A stretch of DNA of 47,818 bases from Actinomycetes bacterium (GTDB lineage: Bacteria > Actinomycetota > Thermoleophilia > Gaiellales > F1-60-MAGs149), in the NCBI GenBank assembly GCA_025360225.1, contig JANYCN010000024.1, positions 1 through 47,818 of the forward strand, read 5' to 3'. The position numbers and the translations under genes were made by a program. The notes under the pieces are model-generated. The model was not told the origin of the DNA. It saw nothing but the letters and a program-made list of their open reading frames with translations, and ran no database searches. Shown here piece by piece: positions 1 to 8,348 of the stretch. Numbering within the stretch: position 1 is the first letter of the stretch; each line of letters starts with the position of its first letter.

Positions 1-216
1 GCTCCGCCACCCGTCGGGTGGCTCTGCCAGCCAGCTGCGGCTTCGCGGGAACGTCGCGCGCCGCTTGACTTAGCGTGTCAAGGCCTTCGCCTTGACACGC
101 GTGCGAGCGGGCGTGCTATCCAGCACGCCCGCGATCAGCAAGCCCTGCGCGTCGCGCAACGCTCCCGCTCGCTCCAGACACCCAATGACCATGCCATTTC
201 ACAATCAAACCACTAG
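1..216 (+). repeat. Multi-hairpin inverted-repeat element, copy A (left end outside the window)
   Basis: This is the right part of a repeat whose complete copy is at 28741-29055. The right terminal repeat at 185-216 matches the reverse complement of the left end of that copy at 30 of 32 bases and ends in CTAG. Inside are the same perfect hairpins: a CCACCC/GGGTGG stem, a 12-bp stem GCGTGTCAAGGC with loop CTTC, and an 11-bp stem GCGGGCGTGCT with loop ATCC. The last is nested inside a GCGAGCGGG/CCCGCTCGC stem. It has no coding capacity. It behaves like a miniature inverted-repeat element (MITE); the mobilising enzyme is unknown, although a transposase tail lies 57 bases to the right. Confidence 0.8.
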
Positions 217-272
217 CTCACCGTCGCGGGGGTTCGGGCAATACTACGGGGGGCGGCTAATCTAAATAGGTG

Positions 273-422
273 TCAGGCTGCGGCGGCATATTTCACGTGG
301 CGTTCCTGGAAGTAGCGGGCGACGACGCGTGGTTGGCGTTGGCGGCTTCGTAGGCAGGCGCGGAGCTGGCGGACGAGCTCGTCGAGGGTGCGTGGGCTCC
401 GCCCTGTCGCGGTGCGGCCAGA
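273..422 (-). pseudogene. Transposase C-terminal remnant, IS630-like
   Basis: The frame open from 422 to a stop at 273 encodes PRTLDELVRQLRACLRSRQ, then QPRVVARYFQERHVKY and an alanine tail. This basic helical tail resembles the C-terminus of IS630-family DDE transposases (established family feature, recognised by eye). The start, the catalytic residues and the rest of the gene are absent. The sequence just upstream reads SLIWPHRDRAEP in the neighbouring frame, which would fit the preceding W-x-x-K-type segment after a frameshift. IS630 elements target CTAG/TA, and the adjacent repeat ends in CTAG, so the two may be related. It could also be a chance open frame. Confidence 0.45.
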
Positions 423-902
423 TCAAGCTGTCGTCTTCAGCGGAGGCGGCTCTTGCGAATCGGGGTCTCCGTAGGCCGAATAGCGAACATGTCTCGATCC
501 GGCAACCCAGCGGGCGCGACGCCAAAGCAAGCGGTAGAACCGGCTCGAGCCTTCAATCGGCAAAAGTGCCCGACACGAGACGACTTCCCCGGTTCTGGTC
601 ACCCCGATTTTCTCCTCGAAGCCATTTCGAACCGCGCGCAATAGATCGATCAAGTGAGCCATTTCGGCGGCCTTCTCGACCTCGATCGGAAGCTCCACAA
701 ACAACTCGTGCATGCCAACCGCGAGCCCAACCGCGCCTGGATCCGGGAACGAAACGATAATTGAAGCGGCCGACCTACAAGAAGGTTCGATCGTAAGTGC
801 CGAAACATTGTGTTCGAAACTTCGAGTCACTGTCGCGAGACCACTATCTATCCATGGCTGGAATTCCCGAACAATAGCCTCCTCGGCCGCCGCGGAATTC
901 AT
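423..902 (-). CDS. Hypothetical protein, candidate immunity protein
   Basis: A 159-residue protein that I do not recognise. It has a mixed alpha/beta, soluble look (for example VGMHELFVELPIEVEKAAEM) with no signal peptide or membrane segment. Its ATG at 902 overlaps the stop of an upstream 36-codon fragment as ATGA, so the two were probably translated together. A small soluble gene coupled to the 3' end of a larger gene is the usual arrangement of a polymorphic toxin and its immunity gene; applying it here is inference. The last residues (PDSQEPPPLKTTA) are low-complexity and the stop directly abuts the transposase remnant, so the native C-terminus may have been replaced at that junction. Base composition is less GC-rich than the neighbouring housekeeping genes. 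Confidence 0.55.
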   Translation of the reverse strand: MNSAAAEEAIVREFQPWIDSGLATVTRSFEHNVSALTIEPSCRSAASIIVSFPDPGAVGLAVGMHELFVELPIEVEKAAEMAHLIDLLRAVRNGFEEKIGVTRTGEVVSCRALLPIEGSSRFYRLLWRRARWVAGSRHVRYSAYGDPDSQEPPPLKTTA

Positions 903-1012
903 CTGTCGATATGCCTCTCAATCACGTGGATGTGAATCGGCTTCCCCGGACCACCGATGACGAGGCGAAACACTCGCCCGTTGTAATGGCCGTTCTTCTT
1001 CCAGCCGTAGCC
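899..1012 (-). pseudogene. Truncated 3' end of an unknown gene, possibly a toxin tail
   Basis: On the minus strand, codons from 1012 to the stop at 899 read YGWKKNGHYNGRVFRLVI-type sequence followed by GGPGKPIHIHVIERHIDR. The alternation of hydrophobic and His/Arg residues looks like a genuine folded C-terminus and is too long and too protein-like for intergenic DNA. It has no start codon: upstream it runs straight into the repeat fragment at 1009-1105. The stop overlaps the ATG of the 159-residue gene (ATGA). HIHV/ERHID would suit an RNase- or nuclease-type toxin tail, but I cannot assign a family. Confidence 0.5.
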
Positions 1013-1105
1013 TCAGCTCCAGCGACCGCGCCCCGGCCCGCTCTGCGTGCCGGATCGTGGGCTTCGCGGGAACGTCGCGCGCCCATTTGACAATCAGACC
1101 ACTAG
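1009..1105 (+). repeat. Multi-hairpin element, copy B (left-truncated, internally deleted)
   Basis: The sequence from CTCAGCTCCAGCGACCGCG to GTCGCGCGCC matches the middle of the complete copy at 28741-29055. It then jumps directly to the right terminal repeat (CATTTGACAATCAGACCACTAG). The 12-bp and 11-bp hairpin modules are missing. Its left edge abuts the broken reading frame at 1012. Confidence 0.7.
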
Positions 1106-1194
1106 CACCACCTGCCGTGCTCAGCTGTGGCCTGCTGGCGACCAGTTCGGCTCGCCGGCGTTGCAGCGGCTCGAGCAGTGGAGGCTCGCGACGT

Positions 1195-1290
1195 TCTGCA
1201 GCGGCGCGAGGACGTGGCCGCGGTTCGAGCGCGGCGGAACAAGCCTCGCCCGACAGGTCGGGACGAGCTGCGCTCCAGCTCGGTCGCTCG
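1195..1290 (+). repeat. Short dispersed repeat related to 18225-18375
   Basis: This stretch shares GCGGTTCGAGCGC-like sequence, then CCTCGCCCGACAGGTCGGGA followed by CGAG, then CTCCAGCTCGGTC with the region at 18225-18375. The CTCGCCCGAC/GTCGGGaCGAG part forms a stem with one bulged base. It overlaps nothing coding apart from the spacer before the stop of the phosphatase gene. It looks like a deletion version of the longer copy. Confidence 0.5.
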
Positions 1291-1294
1291 CGCT

Positions 1295-1903
1295 CTACAC
1301 CACGAGCGGAACGTTGTAGGCGAGCAGACGCCAGGCGCCCGACGGCGGCACCTCGATCGTCGTGACGCCGGCGTTCGCTGCCGGGGCGACGTGGAGACGC
1401 GCGGCGACTGACCCGGCGCCGAGGGCGTGCGCGACCAACGCGCGAATCACCCCACCGTGTGTCACCACCGCGATCACGCTCGCCGGTGCTGCCTCCCCGG
1501 CGAGCCGACTCGCCCATCGGACGGCGCGCGCCTGAAGGTCCCCGTACGTTTCTCCCCCGGCCCAGCCGGTGCCGCCAGCGAGGTGGCGCTCGAAGCCGGC
1601 CGGGTCGCTTGCGCGGGCGTCGGCATGGGTCAGGCCCGTCCACGATCCGGTCGCGATCTCGCGAAGGTCGCTGCAGAAGGTCGGCGTGAGCGCACAGGTC
1701 GTTGCGAGGTAGGCGGCCGTTTGCCGCGCACGTTGCAGGTCGGAGGAGACGAGCGCCTGCACGCCGTGACCGCTAAGCGCGGCGGCGAGGGAGGCTGCCT
1801 GGTGCTCGCCGCGGGGGTTCAGCGGCTCGTCCTGGTGGCCTTGCCAGCGGTCAGCCTCGTTCCAGTCCGTGACACCATGACGAATCAAGAGCAGCCGGGC
1901 CAT
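1295..1903 (-). CDS. Histidine phosphatase family protein (phosphoglycerate-mutase-like)
   Basis: A 202-residue cytosolic phosphatase. The N-terminus MARLLLIRHGVTDWN carries the RHG motif with the nucleophilic His at residue 9. A second conserved His lies in VVTHGGVIRAL near residue 155. Members act on phospho-sugars, alpha-ribazole phosphate or similar small molecules; the substrate cannot be read from the sequence. The frame stays open far upstream, but that extension runs antisense through the neighbouring SDR and is rejected. The start at 1903 lies 27 bases from the divergent SDR start at 1931, so both genes would share a very short promoter region. Dispersed repeats lie just beyond its stop. 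Confidence 0.88.
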   Translation of the reverse strand: MARLLLIRHGVTDWNEADRWQGHQDEPLNPRGEHQAASLAAALSGHGVQALVSSDLQRARQTAAYLATTCALTPTFCSDLREIATGSWTGLTHADARASDPAGFERHLAGGTGWAGGETYGDLQARAVRWASRLAGEAAPASVIAVVTHGGVIRALVAHALGAGSVAARLHVAPAANAGVTTIEVPPSGAWRLLAYNVPLVV

Positions 1904-1930
1904 CTCCTCGAAGCCTATACCCTGCCAGCG

Positions 1931-2695
1931 ATGGATCTCGGACTCGAAGGCCGGCGTGCGCTCGTGACCGGAGGGACAGAAGGTATTGGCCGCGCCGTGG
2001 CTCAGCGGCTTCTCGCGGCCGGCGCGCGGGTCGTGGTGATCGCGCGGGGCGTCGGCGCCCCGCCGGGAGCAACGCTCGTGCGCGCCGACCTGTCCGAGGC
2101 CGGTGGCGCTCGGTCGGCGATCGAAGGAGCGGTGGCCGAGCTTGACGGTTTGGACGTGCTCGTCAACAACGTCGGCGTTGCGCGCCAGACGACGCTCGCT
2201 GCGCTCGACGACGACGCGTGGGAGTCGTCCTTCCAGGTGAACCTGATGAGCTACGTTCGAACCGTGCGTCATGCCCTGCCGCACCTGCATCGGTCTGACC
2301 AGGCGCGCATCGTCAACGTCGCCTCGACTGCCGGCAAACGCCCGAGCACGGGGATGCCGGACTACAGCGTGATGAAGTCGGCGGTGCTGTCGTTCTCGCG
2401 GCTCGTGGCGGACACGGAGGCTGCCAACGGCGTGCTCTGCAACGCGGTCTGCCCCGGGCCGGTGCGAACGCCCGCGTGGCTCGCGGTTGGCGGGCTCGCC
2501 GACCAGGCGGCAGCGATGTCGGGCGCGTCGCGCGAGGCGGTGCTTGCCAAGGTGGGGGCGGGACGCCCGCTCGGCCGGATGGCTGAGGCGGACGAGATCG
2601 CAGACGTGATCGTCTTCCTCTGCTCCGCGCGGGCCTCCTACGTCACCGGTGCAGCATGGGGCGTCGACGGCGGCACCGTTCCCGTGATCATCTGA
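1931..2695 (+). CDS. SDR family NAD(P)-dependent oxidoreductase
   Basis: A classical short-chain dehydrogenase of 254 residues. The cofactor motif TGGTEGIG is at residues 13-20 and NNVG at 79-82. The catalytic set is Ser132 (NVAST), Tyr145 and Lys149 (YSVMK). The C-terminus has the usual SYVTGAAWGVDGG strand. Relatives reduce 3-oxoacyl groups or other ketones; the substrate is not evident. I chose the ATG at 1931 because the longer in-frame starts lie inside the divergent phosphatase gene; an ATG at 1877 is the nearest alternative. Confidence 0.87.
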   Translation: MDLGLEGRRALVTGGTEGIGRAVAQRLLAAGARVVVIARGVGAPPGATLVRADLSEAGGARSAIEGAVAELDGLDVLVNNVGVARQTTLAALDDDAWESSFQVNLMSYVRTVRHALPHLHRSDQARIVNVASTAGKRPSTGMPDYSVMKSAVLSFSRLVADTEAANGVLCNAVCPGPVRTPAWLAVGGLADQAAAMSGASREAVLAKVGAGRPLGRMAEADEIADVIVFLCSARASYVTGAAWGVDGGTVPVII

Positions 2696-2796
2696 CCGGC
2701 GTCGGCTCGGGCAACGGCGGGAGCGGCGGGGACGGCGGCCGCCCTCCGCGCGGGCCCAGCAAGCGCTGCAGGACGGCCGCCACCCGCGCCCGCTCC

Positions 2797-2840
2797 CACC
2801 GCCGCGCCATCGCCGACCTCTTTTCGACCGGCTCCTAGTA
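2797..2840 (+). repeat. Short intergenic repeat, copy 1
   Basis: The sequence CGCGCCATCGCCGACCTCTT followed by TTCGACCGGCTCCT in the spacer before cimA recurs, with few differences, at 42618-42652. The rest of the 2696-2853 spacer is very GC-rich with no convincing gene. Confidence 0.45.
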
Positions 2841-2853
2841 ACCTGCAGCGACG

Positions 2854-4434
2854 ATGGCCGCGCGCGTCTCGATCTACGACACCACCTTGCGTGACGGCAT
2901 GCAGGGCGAGGGCATGTCCCTCTCCGTCTCCGAGAAGGTGCAGGTCGCGCACCTGCTCGATGGCCTCGGCGTCGACCTCATCGAGGCGGGGTTCCCGGCG
3001 TCGAACCCGAAGGATCACGAGCTGTTCTCGCGGCTCGAACACGAGACGTTCCACCACGCCCGCATCGCCGCGTTCGGCATGACCCGTCGGCGTGACACCG
3101 TGGCGGCCGACGATGACGCGTTACGGCTCCTCGGCGCCTCGTTCTGTCCGGTGATCACGATCGTCGGGAAGACCTGGGACCTCCACCTTGAGAAGGTCGT
3201 CCGCGTCGGGCGCGATGAGAACCTGGCGATGATCGCTGACTCGGTCGAGTATCTCGTGGCGCAGGGCAAGGACGTCATCTACGACGCCGAGCACTTCTTC
3301 GACGGGTACGCCGCTGACCGTCATTTCGCGGTTCGTTGCGTCCAGGCCGCCGCCGCCGCCGGCGCGGTGAACGTGACGCTCTGCGACACGAACGGCGCGA
3401 CGCTCCCCGGAGCGATCGCGCGTGCGACGGCCGACGTCCTTGCCGCGCTCCCTGGCGTCGAGGTCGGAATCCACACCCACAACGATGCCGAGTGCGCGGT
3501 CGCGAACTCGCTCGCCGCTGTCGAGGTCGGCGCGCGCCTCGTTCAGGGCACCGTGAATGGCTACGGCGAGCGGTGTGGTAACGCGAACCTGATCGCGATC
3601 ATCGCGGGGCTGCAGCTCAAGCTCGGGTACGCCTGCATTGCCGCGGAGCAGCTTGCACGCCTGACGTCGGTGTCGCACGAGGTCGCGGAGCTGTGCAACC
3701 TCGCACCGGCGACGAGCGCTGCCTACGTGGGGCGGTCAGCGTTCGCGCACAAGGGCGGCATGCACGTCGCGGGCATGCAGGCCGACCCTCGGACGTTCGA
3801 GCACATCGAGCCGTCGCTCGTCGGCAACGCTCGCAACGTGCTCGTGTCCGAGCTCTCCGGCAAGGGGACCGTTCGCGAGAAGGCGGCGGCGTTCGGGATC
3901 GAGCTCGATGGCGCGGCCGTCGAACGCGCCCTCGAGCGCCTGAAGGTGCTCGAGCATCGCGGGTACGCGTACGAGGGCGCCGACGCGTCGTTCGAGCTCC
4001 TTCTCCGAGACGAGGCGGGCGAGATCGAGCCGCTCTTCCTGCTCGAGGCGTTGCGCGTGATCACCGAGAAGCGCGCTGACGGACGGGTCGAGACGGAGGC
4101 GACGATCAAGCTGCGCGTGCGCGGCGAGCGTGTCGTCCAGACGAGCGAGGGCAACGGGCCGGTCAACGCGCTCGACAGCGCGCTGCGAGCGGCTCTCGAG
4201 CGTCACTACCCCGGCATCAGCACGCTTGAGCTCGCCAACTACAAGGTCAGGATCCTGAACCAGCACTCCGGCACCGGGGCGGTGACGCGGGTGATTCTCG
4301 ACACGACGGACGGGCACGACGAGTGGGCGACCGTCGGCGTCTCCGCGAACATCATCGAGGCGTCGTGGGAGGCGCTCGTCGAGAGCCTGACCTATGGCGT
4401 GCGCCTCCGGCTCGCCGCACCCGCCGACGCGTGA
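2854..4434 (+). CDS. cimA: Citramalate synthase
   Basis: Condenses acetyl-CoA with pyruvate to (R)-citramalate, the first step of the threonine-independent route to 2-oxobutyrate and isoleucine. The 526-residue length and sequence fit the CimA branch of the LeuA/HMG-CoA-lyase family. The TIM barrel begins SIYDTTLRDGMQGEGMSLS, with catalytic Arg13 and metal Asp14. The second metal site is HTHNDAECAVANS, followed by GTVNGYGERCGNANL. The C-terminal third is the LeuA-type regulatory dimerisation domain (EATIKLRVRGERVVQTSEGN), where isoleucine feedback would act. The last codon shares one base with the next gene (TGATG). Confidence 0.93.
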   Translation: MAARVSIYDTTLRDGMQGEGMSLSVSEKVQVAHLLDGLGVDLIEAGFPASNPKDHELFSRLEHETFHHARIAAFGMTRRRDTVAADDDALRLLGASFCPVITIVGKTWDLHLEKVVRVGRDENLAMIADSVEYLVAQGKDVIYDAEHFFDGYAADRHFAVRCVQAAAAAGAVNVTLCDTNGATLPGAIARATADVLAALPGVEVGIHTHNDAECAVANSLAAVEVGARLVQGTVNGYGERCGNANLIAIIAGLQLKLGYACIAAEQLARLTSVSHEVAELCNLAPATSAAYVGRSAFAHKGGMHVAGMQADPRTFEHIEPSLVGNARNVLVSELSGKGTVREKAAAFGIELDGAAVERALERLKVLEHRGYAYEGADASFELLLRDEAGEIEPLFLLEALRVITEKRADGRVETEATIKLRVRGERVVQTSEGNGPVNALDSALRAALERHYPGISTLELANYKVRILNQHSGTGAVTRVILDTTDGHDEWATVGVSANIIEASWEALVESLTYGVRLRLAAPADA

Positions 4435-5378
4435 TGGGTGCGCTCGCCGACCGCGCGGTGCCGCCCTCGTTCACGGCCGGCCGGCTCGGCGTCGACGAGC
4501 CGTGCGACCTTCGCTCGCCGTTCCAGCGCGATCGCGACCGGATCATCCACTCGAAGGCGTTCCGGCGCCTGATGCACAAGACGCAGGTGTTCATCGCGCC
4601 TGAGGGTGACCATTACCGCACGCGCCTCACGCACACCATCGAGGTCTCCGGCATTGCCCGCACCGTCGCCCGCGCTCTCGGGCTGAACGAGGATCTGACG
4701 GAGGCCGTCGCGCTCGGGCACGACCTTGGGCACGCACCGTTCGGCCATGCGGGCGAGGAGGCGCTCTCCGACGCGCTCGAGGCCGTCAGCGGTCGGCGGT
4801 TTCGCCACAACGAGCACTCGTTGCGCATCGTCGACCATCTCGAACGCGACGGGCGAGGCCTGAACCTCACCGCCGAGGTGCGGGACGGCATCCTGAACCA
4901 CACCGGTCCGACCGCGCCAGCCACGCTGGAAGGGCGCATCGTGAAGATCGTCGACCGGATCGCGTACATCAACCACGACATCGACGACGCGATCCGCGCC
5001 GGCGTCCTCGCCCCCGACCGCATCCCGACCCGCGAGCTCGAGCTGCTCGGGGCGACCGCGAGCCGGCGCGTCGACGCGCTCGTCCGCGATCTCGTCGCGG
5101 CATCGGCAGCGGCGGGCGACATCGTGCAGTCGCCAGAGCTCGGCACCGCGATGCTCGGCCTGCGCGCCTTCATGTTCGATGAGGTGTACCTCCGCGCCGA
5201 GATGGCCGGCGAGCGCGCCCGCGTGCGGCACGTCGTCACCGCGCTCTTCGACCATCACCGCGCCGGTTCCGGAGACCTGGTCGCGGTCGTCGACCACGTC
5301 GCCGGCATGACCGACCGGTACGCGCTGCGGCGCTATCGCGAGCTGTTCGAGCCTGACGCGTGGCGGTTCCAGGGGTGA
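4434..5378 (+). CDS. dgt: Deoxyguanosinetriphosphate triphosphohydrolase-like protein
   Basis: An HD-superfamily dNTP triphosphohydrolase of 314 residues, removing triphosphate from dNTPs. The metal-binding motifs are R-x-x-H in TRLTHTIEV, the HD pair in GHDLGHAPFGHAGEEAL, and the downstream Asp in INHDIDDAI. The C-terminal domain (FMFDEVYLRAE, VVDHVAGMTDRYAL) matches the short actinobacterial/Bacillus-type form. The ATG at 4434 shares its A with the cimA stop; the open frame further upstream is antisense-like sequence inside cimA. It sits directly before dnaG, a common dgt-dnaG-rpoD arrangement in high-GC Gram-positives. Confidence 0.92.
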   Translation: MGALADRAVPPSFTAGRLGVDEPCDLRSPFQRDRDRIIHSKAFRRLMHKTQVFIAPEGDHYRTRLTHTIEVSGIARTVARALGLNEDLTEAVALGHDLGHAPFGHAGEEALSDALEAVSGRRFRHNEHSLRIVDHLERDGRGLNLTAEVRDGILNHTGPTAPATLEGRIVKIVDRIAYINHDIDDAIRAGVLAPDRIPTRELELLGATASRRVDALVRDLVAASAAAGDIVQSPELGTAMLGLRAFMFDEVYLRAEMAGERARVRHVVTALFDHHRAGSGDLVAVVDHVAGMTDRYALRRYRELFEPDAWRFQG

Positions 5379-7150
5379 GCGCCACGTTCGGACGCATCGC
5401 CGAGCGCACGGTTGAGGCCGTCAAGGAGCGTGCAGACCTCGTCGAGCTCGTCGAGGCGCGGATGGGGCAGGGACGGCGTTCTGGTGGTCAGGTGATGTTC
5501 CGCTGCCCGTTTCACGACGAGGCGACGCCGTCCTGTCGCGTTCATCCCGCTGCCAAGACGTTCCACTGCTTCGGCTGCGGTGAGGGTGGAGACGTGATCG
5601 GCTACGTCCGCAAGCTGGAGAACCTGTCGTTCGGCGAGGCCGTCGAGTGGCTCGCCGACAGGTACGGGATCGAGGTTGAGCGCGAGGACCTCTCGCCGTT
5701 CGACCGCGACCGCATCGACCGGACCAGGCGCCTCGACGGCCTGCTCGAGGAGGTGTCGGCCTTCTACCAGCGCTACCTGCAGGTCGCCGACGAGGCGGCG
5801 CCGGCCCGCGCCTACCTGGTCGAGCGCGGCATCTCTGCCGCATCGATCGAACGGTTTCGCCTTGGGTTCGCGCCTGACGACTGGGATCGCATGGTCAAGG
5901 CGGCGCGCGCGAAGGGCTACTCGGATGAGCAGCTGGTCGAGTCCGGCGTCGCGTCATCGAGCAAGCGCGGCCCGCTTGATCGGTTTCGTGGCCGGATCAC
6001 CTTCCCGCTCACCGACGCGCGCGGACGGGTGCGCGGCTTCGGTGCACGCGTGATGCCCGGTGGTGACGGGCCGAAGTACCTGAACAGCTCGGAGTCGGAG
6101 ATCTTCAAGAAGGGGCGGATCCTGTACGGGCTCGACCTGGCTCGCTCCTCGGTTGCGCGGCGCAAGCGCGCGATCGTCGTCGAGGGATACACCGACGTGA
6201 TCGCTCTCCACGCCGCCGGCTTTGAGGAGTCCGTCGCCGCGATGGGGACATCTCTGACGGAGGACCAGGTACGAGAGCTGCGGCGCCTTACGGACACCGT
6301 CGTCCTCTGCTTCGACGCTGACGCCGCCGGGCAGGGTGCCGCCCTGCGCGGCATGGAGATCGCAGAGCGCAGCGGGCTTCGCGTGCGGATCGCGGGCCTC
6401 CCAACGGGGCACGACCCCGCTGACCTCCTTCGCCTCGGGGCACCGGCGTTCGAGTCGGCGCTCGGTGCCTCCGAGTCCGTGCTGGCGTTCCGGGTCGGCC
6501 GGATCCTCGCGACCGCTGCGACGGAGGGAGCTGACGCTTCCTACGCGGCGGTGAGGGTCGCGCTTGCCGCCGCCGCGCCGGGCCCCGAGCGTGACGAGCA
6601 GCAGCGCCGGGTCGCTGGCGCGCTGCGGCTCGGCCGCGACACGGAGGCCGCCCTCGTGCCCGGGCGCTCGCGCTTGCCGACAGCTGACCCGAGCCGCTCG
6701 ACGCGCCGACGCGATCCGCGCGTCGAGACCGAGCTGAAGCTGTTCGCGGCATGCCTCGCGCTGCCCCGGCTTGCGCTCGAGGTTCTCGCTGACGACGAGC
6801 TGATCGGCCGGCTCGCCAACCCGCGCGTTCGGGCACTCGTGCCCTGGGTCGGCCAGCGGATCGGCGGAAGCGACAATCCCGCCCCGGAAGGGCTCGAGGG
6901 AGTCGCCGCCGCGGTCCTCGCCTACCAGGCCGACTTCGACGTCGCCTCCGAGGACGGCTATCGAGAGACCGCCGTGGCGTTACGCAAGCTTCGCGTCGGC
7001 GTGGAGCTTGCAGCCGTCGAGGACGCGATCGCCGTCCTCAAGGAAACGCTCCAAACTCCCGAATACACCCGGGAGGACCTCGAGAGACTGAAGGACCTGC
7101 AGGCTCGCCGCGCCCACCTACGCGGAAGGCTGCATGGCTCTGATGGTTAG
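5375..7150 (+). CDS. dnaG: DNA primase
   Basis: Synthesises RNA primers for replication. In this 591-residue protein the N-terminal CHC2 zinc domain has Cys44, His47, Cys65 and Cys68 (CPFHDEA...HCFGCG). The catalytic core follows (YLNSSESEIFKKGRILYGLD) with the TOPRIM motifs VVEGYTDVIALH and CFDADAAGQGA. The C-terminal helicase-binding region ends with LKDLQARRAHLRGRLHG. The start is the GTG at 5375, whose GTGA overlaps the dgt stop; another GTG at 5360 is possible and adds five residues. rpoD starts 6 bases after its stop, so the two are almost certainly cotranscribed. Confidence 0.95.
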   Translation: MSATFGRIAERTVEAVKERADLVELVEARMGQGRRSGGQVMFRCPFHDEATPSCRVHPAAKTFHCFGCGEGGDVIGYVRKLENLSFGEAVEWLADRYGIEVEREDLSPFDRDRIDRTRRLDGLLEEVSAFYQRYLQVADEAAPARAYLVERGISAASIERFRLGFAPDDWDRMVKAARAKGYSDEQLVESGVASSSKRGPLDRFRGRITFPLTDARGRVRGFGARVMPGGDGPKYLNSSESEIFKKGRILYGLDLARSSVARRKRAIVVEGYTDVIALHAAGFEESVAAMGTSLTEDQVRELRRLTDTVVLCFDADAAGQGAALRGMEIAERSGLRVRIAGLPTGHDPADLLRLGAPAFESALGASESVLAFRVGRILATAATEGADASYAAVRVALAAAAPGPERDEQQRRVAGALRLGRDTEAALVPGRSRLPTADPSRSTRRRDPRVETELKLFAACLALPRLALEVLADDELIGRLANPRVRALVPWVGQRIGGSDNPAPEGLEGVAAAVLAYQADFDVASEDGYRETAVALRKLRVGVELAAVEDAIAVLKETLQTPEYTREDLERLKDLQARRAHLRGRLHGSDG

Positions 7151-7156
7151 GATGGG

Positions 7157-8161
7157 ATGGAACCCGAGCGCTACGACTATCCGGACGTGCCCGGCGGCCT
7201 CGAAGATGGCCCGGTCGCGGGCGCTCCGGTGGAGGCTGAGCCGTTCGGCTTCGACCTCGTCAGCGAGCCCGAGGTCGAGGAGGACGACGAGGACCTGATC
7301 GCCGCACCGGGTCGCGTGACGATCGACGTCGGCGTCCGTCATCGCGACCACGACCCCGTCCGTGCATACCTGCGCGAGATCGGCCGTGTGCCGCTGCTCA
7401 CCGTCGAGGAGGAGGTCTCCCTCGCGAAGCGGTACGAGCGCGGTGACCAGCGTGCACGGGAGGCGCTGATCGAGGCGAACCTCCGGCTCGTCGTCTCCGT
7501 GGCGAAGCGCTACGTCGGGCGTGGGATGCTGTTCCTCGACCTGATCCAGGAGGGGAACGTCGGGCTGATGCGCGCCGTCGAGAAGTACGACTGGCGTCGC
7601 GGCTACAAGTTCTCGACGTACGCGACCTGGTGGATCCGGCAGGCGATCACCCGCGGCATCGCTGACCAGGGGCGGACGATCCGCGTGCCCGTCCACATGG
7701 TCGAGACGATCAACAAGCTCGTGCGGGTGCGCCGACAGCTGATGCAGGAGCTCGAGCGCGATCCGACCGAGGAGGAGATCGCGTTGCGCATGGAGATCAC
7801 TCCGGAACGCGTCGTGCACATCTTGAAGGTCTCCCAGGAGCCGATCAGCCTCGAGACGCCTGTCGGCGACGAGGACGACTCGAACCTCGGCGACTTCATC
7901 GAGGACGACGAGGTCACGCGACCGCACACGGCGATCGACTCGAAGGCGCGTGGCGAGGAGCTGCAGAGCGTCCTCGGATCGCTCTCCCACCGCGAGCGGA
8001 AGGTGCTCGAGCTGCGCTACGGGCTCACGGGGGAGGAGCCAATGACGCTCGAGGACGTCGGACGCTACTTCGGCGTGACGCGTGAGCGTATCCGTCAGAT
8101 CGAGAACCGCACGCTCTACAAGCTGAAGGCGATGCGCGCCGCCGGCCGCTTCTCGGAGTGA
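7157..8161 (+). CDS. rpoD: RNA polymerase sigma factor RpoD/SigA
   Basis: The primary sigma factor, 334 residues. Region 1.2 begins [17 protein letters not shown]. Regions 2.1-2.4 read [37 protein letters not shown] and [16 protein letters not shown]. Region 3 includes [16 protein letters not shown]. Region 4.2 contains the -35 helix-turn-helix [19 protein letters not shown]. The N-terminal tail before region 1.2 is only about 70 acidic residues, so the long region 1.1 of many actinobacterial SigA proteins is largely absent. Its place at the end of the dgt-dnaG operon supports the housekeeping role. Confidence 0.95.
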   Translation: MEPERYDYPDVPGGLEDGPVAGAPVEAEPFGFDLVSEPEVEEDDEDLIAAPGRVTIDVGVRHRDHDPVRAYLREIGRVPLLTVEEEVSLAKRYERGDQRAREALIEANLRLVVSVAKRYVGRGMLFLDLIQEGNVGLMRAVEKYDWRRGYKFSTYATWWIRQAITRGIADQGRTIRVPVHMVETINKLVRVRRQLMQELERDPTEEEIALRMEITPERVVHILKVSQEPISLETPVGDEDDSNLGDFIEDDEVTRPHTAIDSKARGEELQSVLGSLSHRERKVLELRYGLTGEEPMTLEDVGRYFGVTRERIRQIENRTLYKLKAMRAAGRFSE

Positions 8162-8200
8162 CCGACCGAGCCGCACGCTGCAGTACACTCAGGTACACGA

Positions 8201-8272
8201 TCCTCGGTAGCTCAATGGCAGAGCATCCGACTGTTAATCGGAGGGTTGAAAGTTCGAGTCTTTCCCGAGGAG
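8201..8272 (+). tRNA. tRNA-Asn (GTT)
   Basis: The acceptor arms TCCTCGG (8201-8207) and CCGAGGA (8265-8271) pair, with discriminator G at 8272. The anticodon loop CTGTTAA holds GTT at 8233-8235. The T-arm reads AGTTCGAGTCT. No CCA is encoded. It lies 39 bases after rpoD. Confidence 0.95.
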
Positions 8273-8348
8273 CTCGTAACGTCGCTGCGGGCGGCGTGCT
8301 GTCGATCGTGACGTTGGCGCGTCTGGCCGAGCGGCTACGCTCCGCCTC

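Noticed and set aside
1904-2290. N-terminal extension of the histidine phosphatase
   Set aside because: It is antisense to the start of the SDR gene and has no recognisable domain; the RHG motif follows the start at 1903 directly.
8161-8200. Strong promoter before tRNA-Asn
   Set aside because: TACACT-like boxes are present, but no -35 element stands at a reasonable distance, so I cannot support a specific site.
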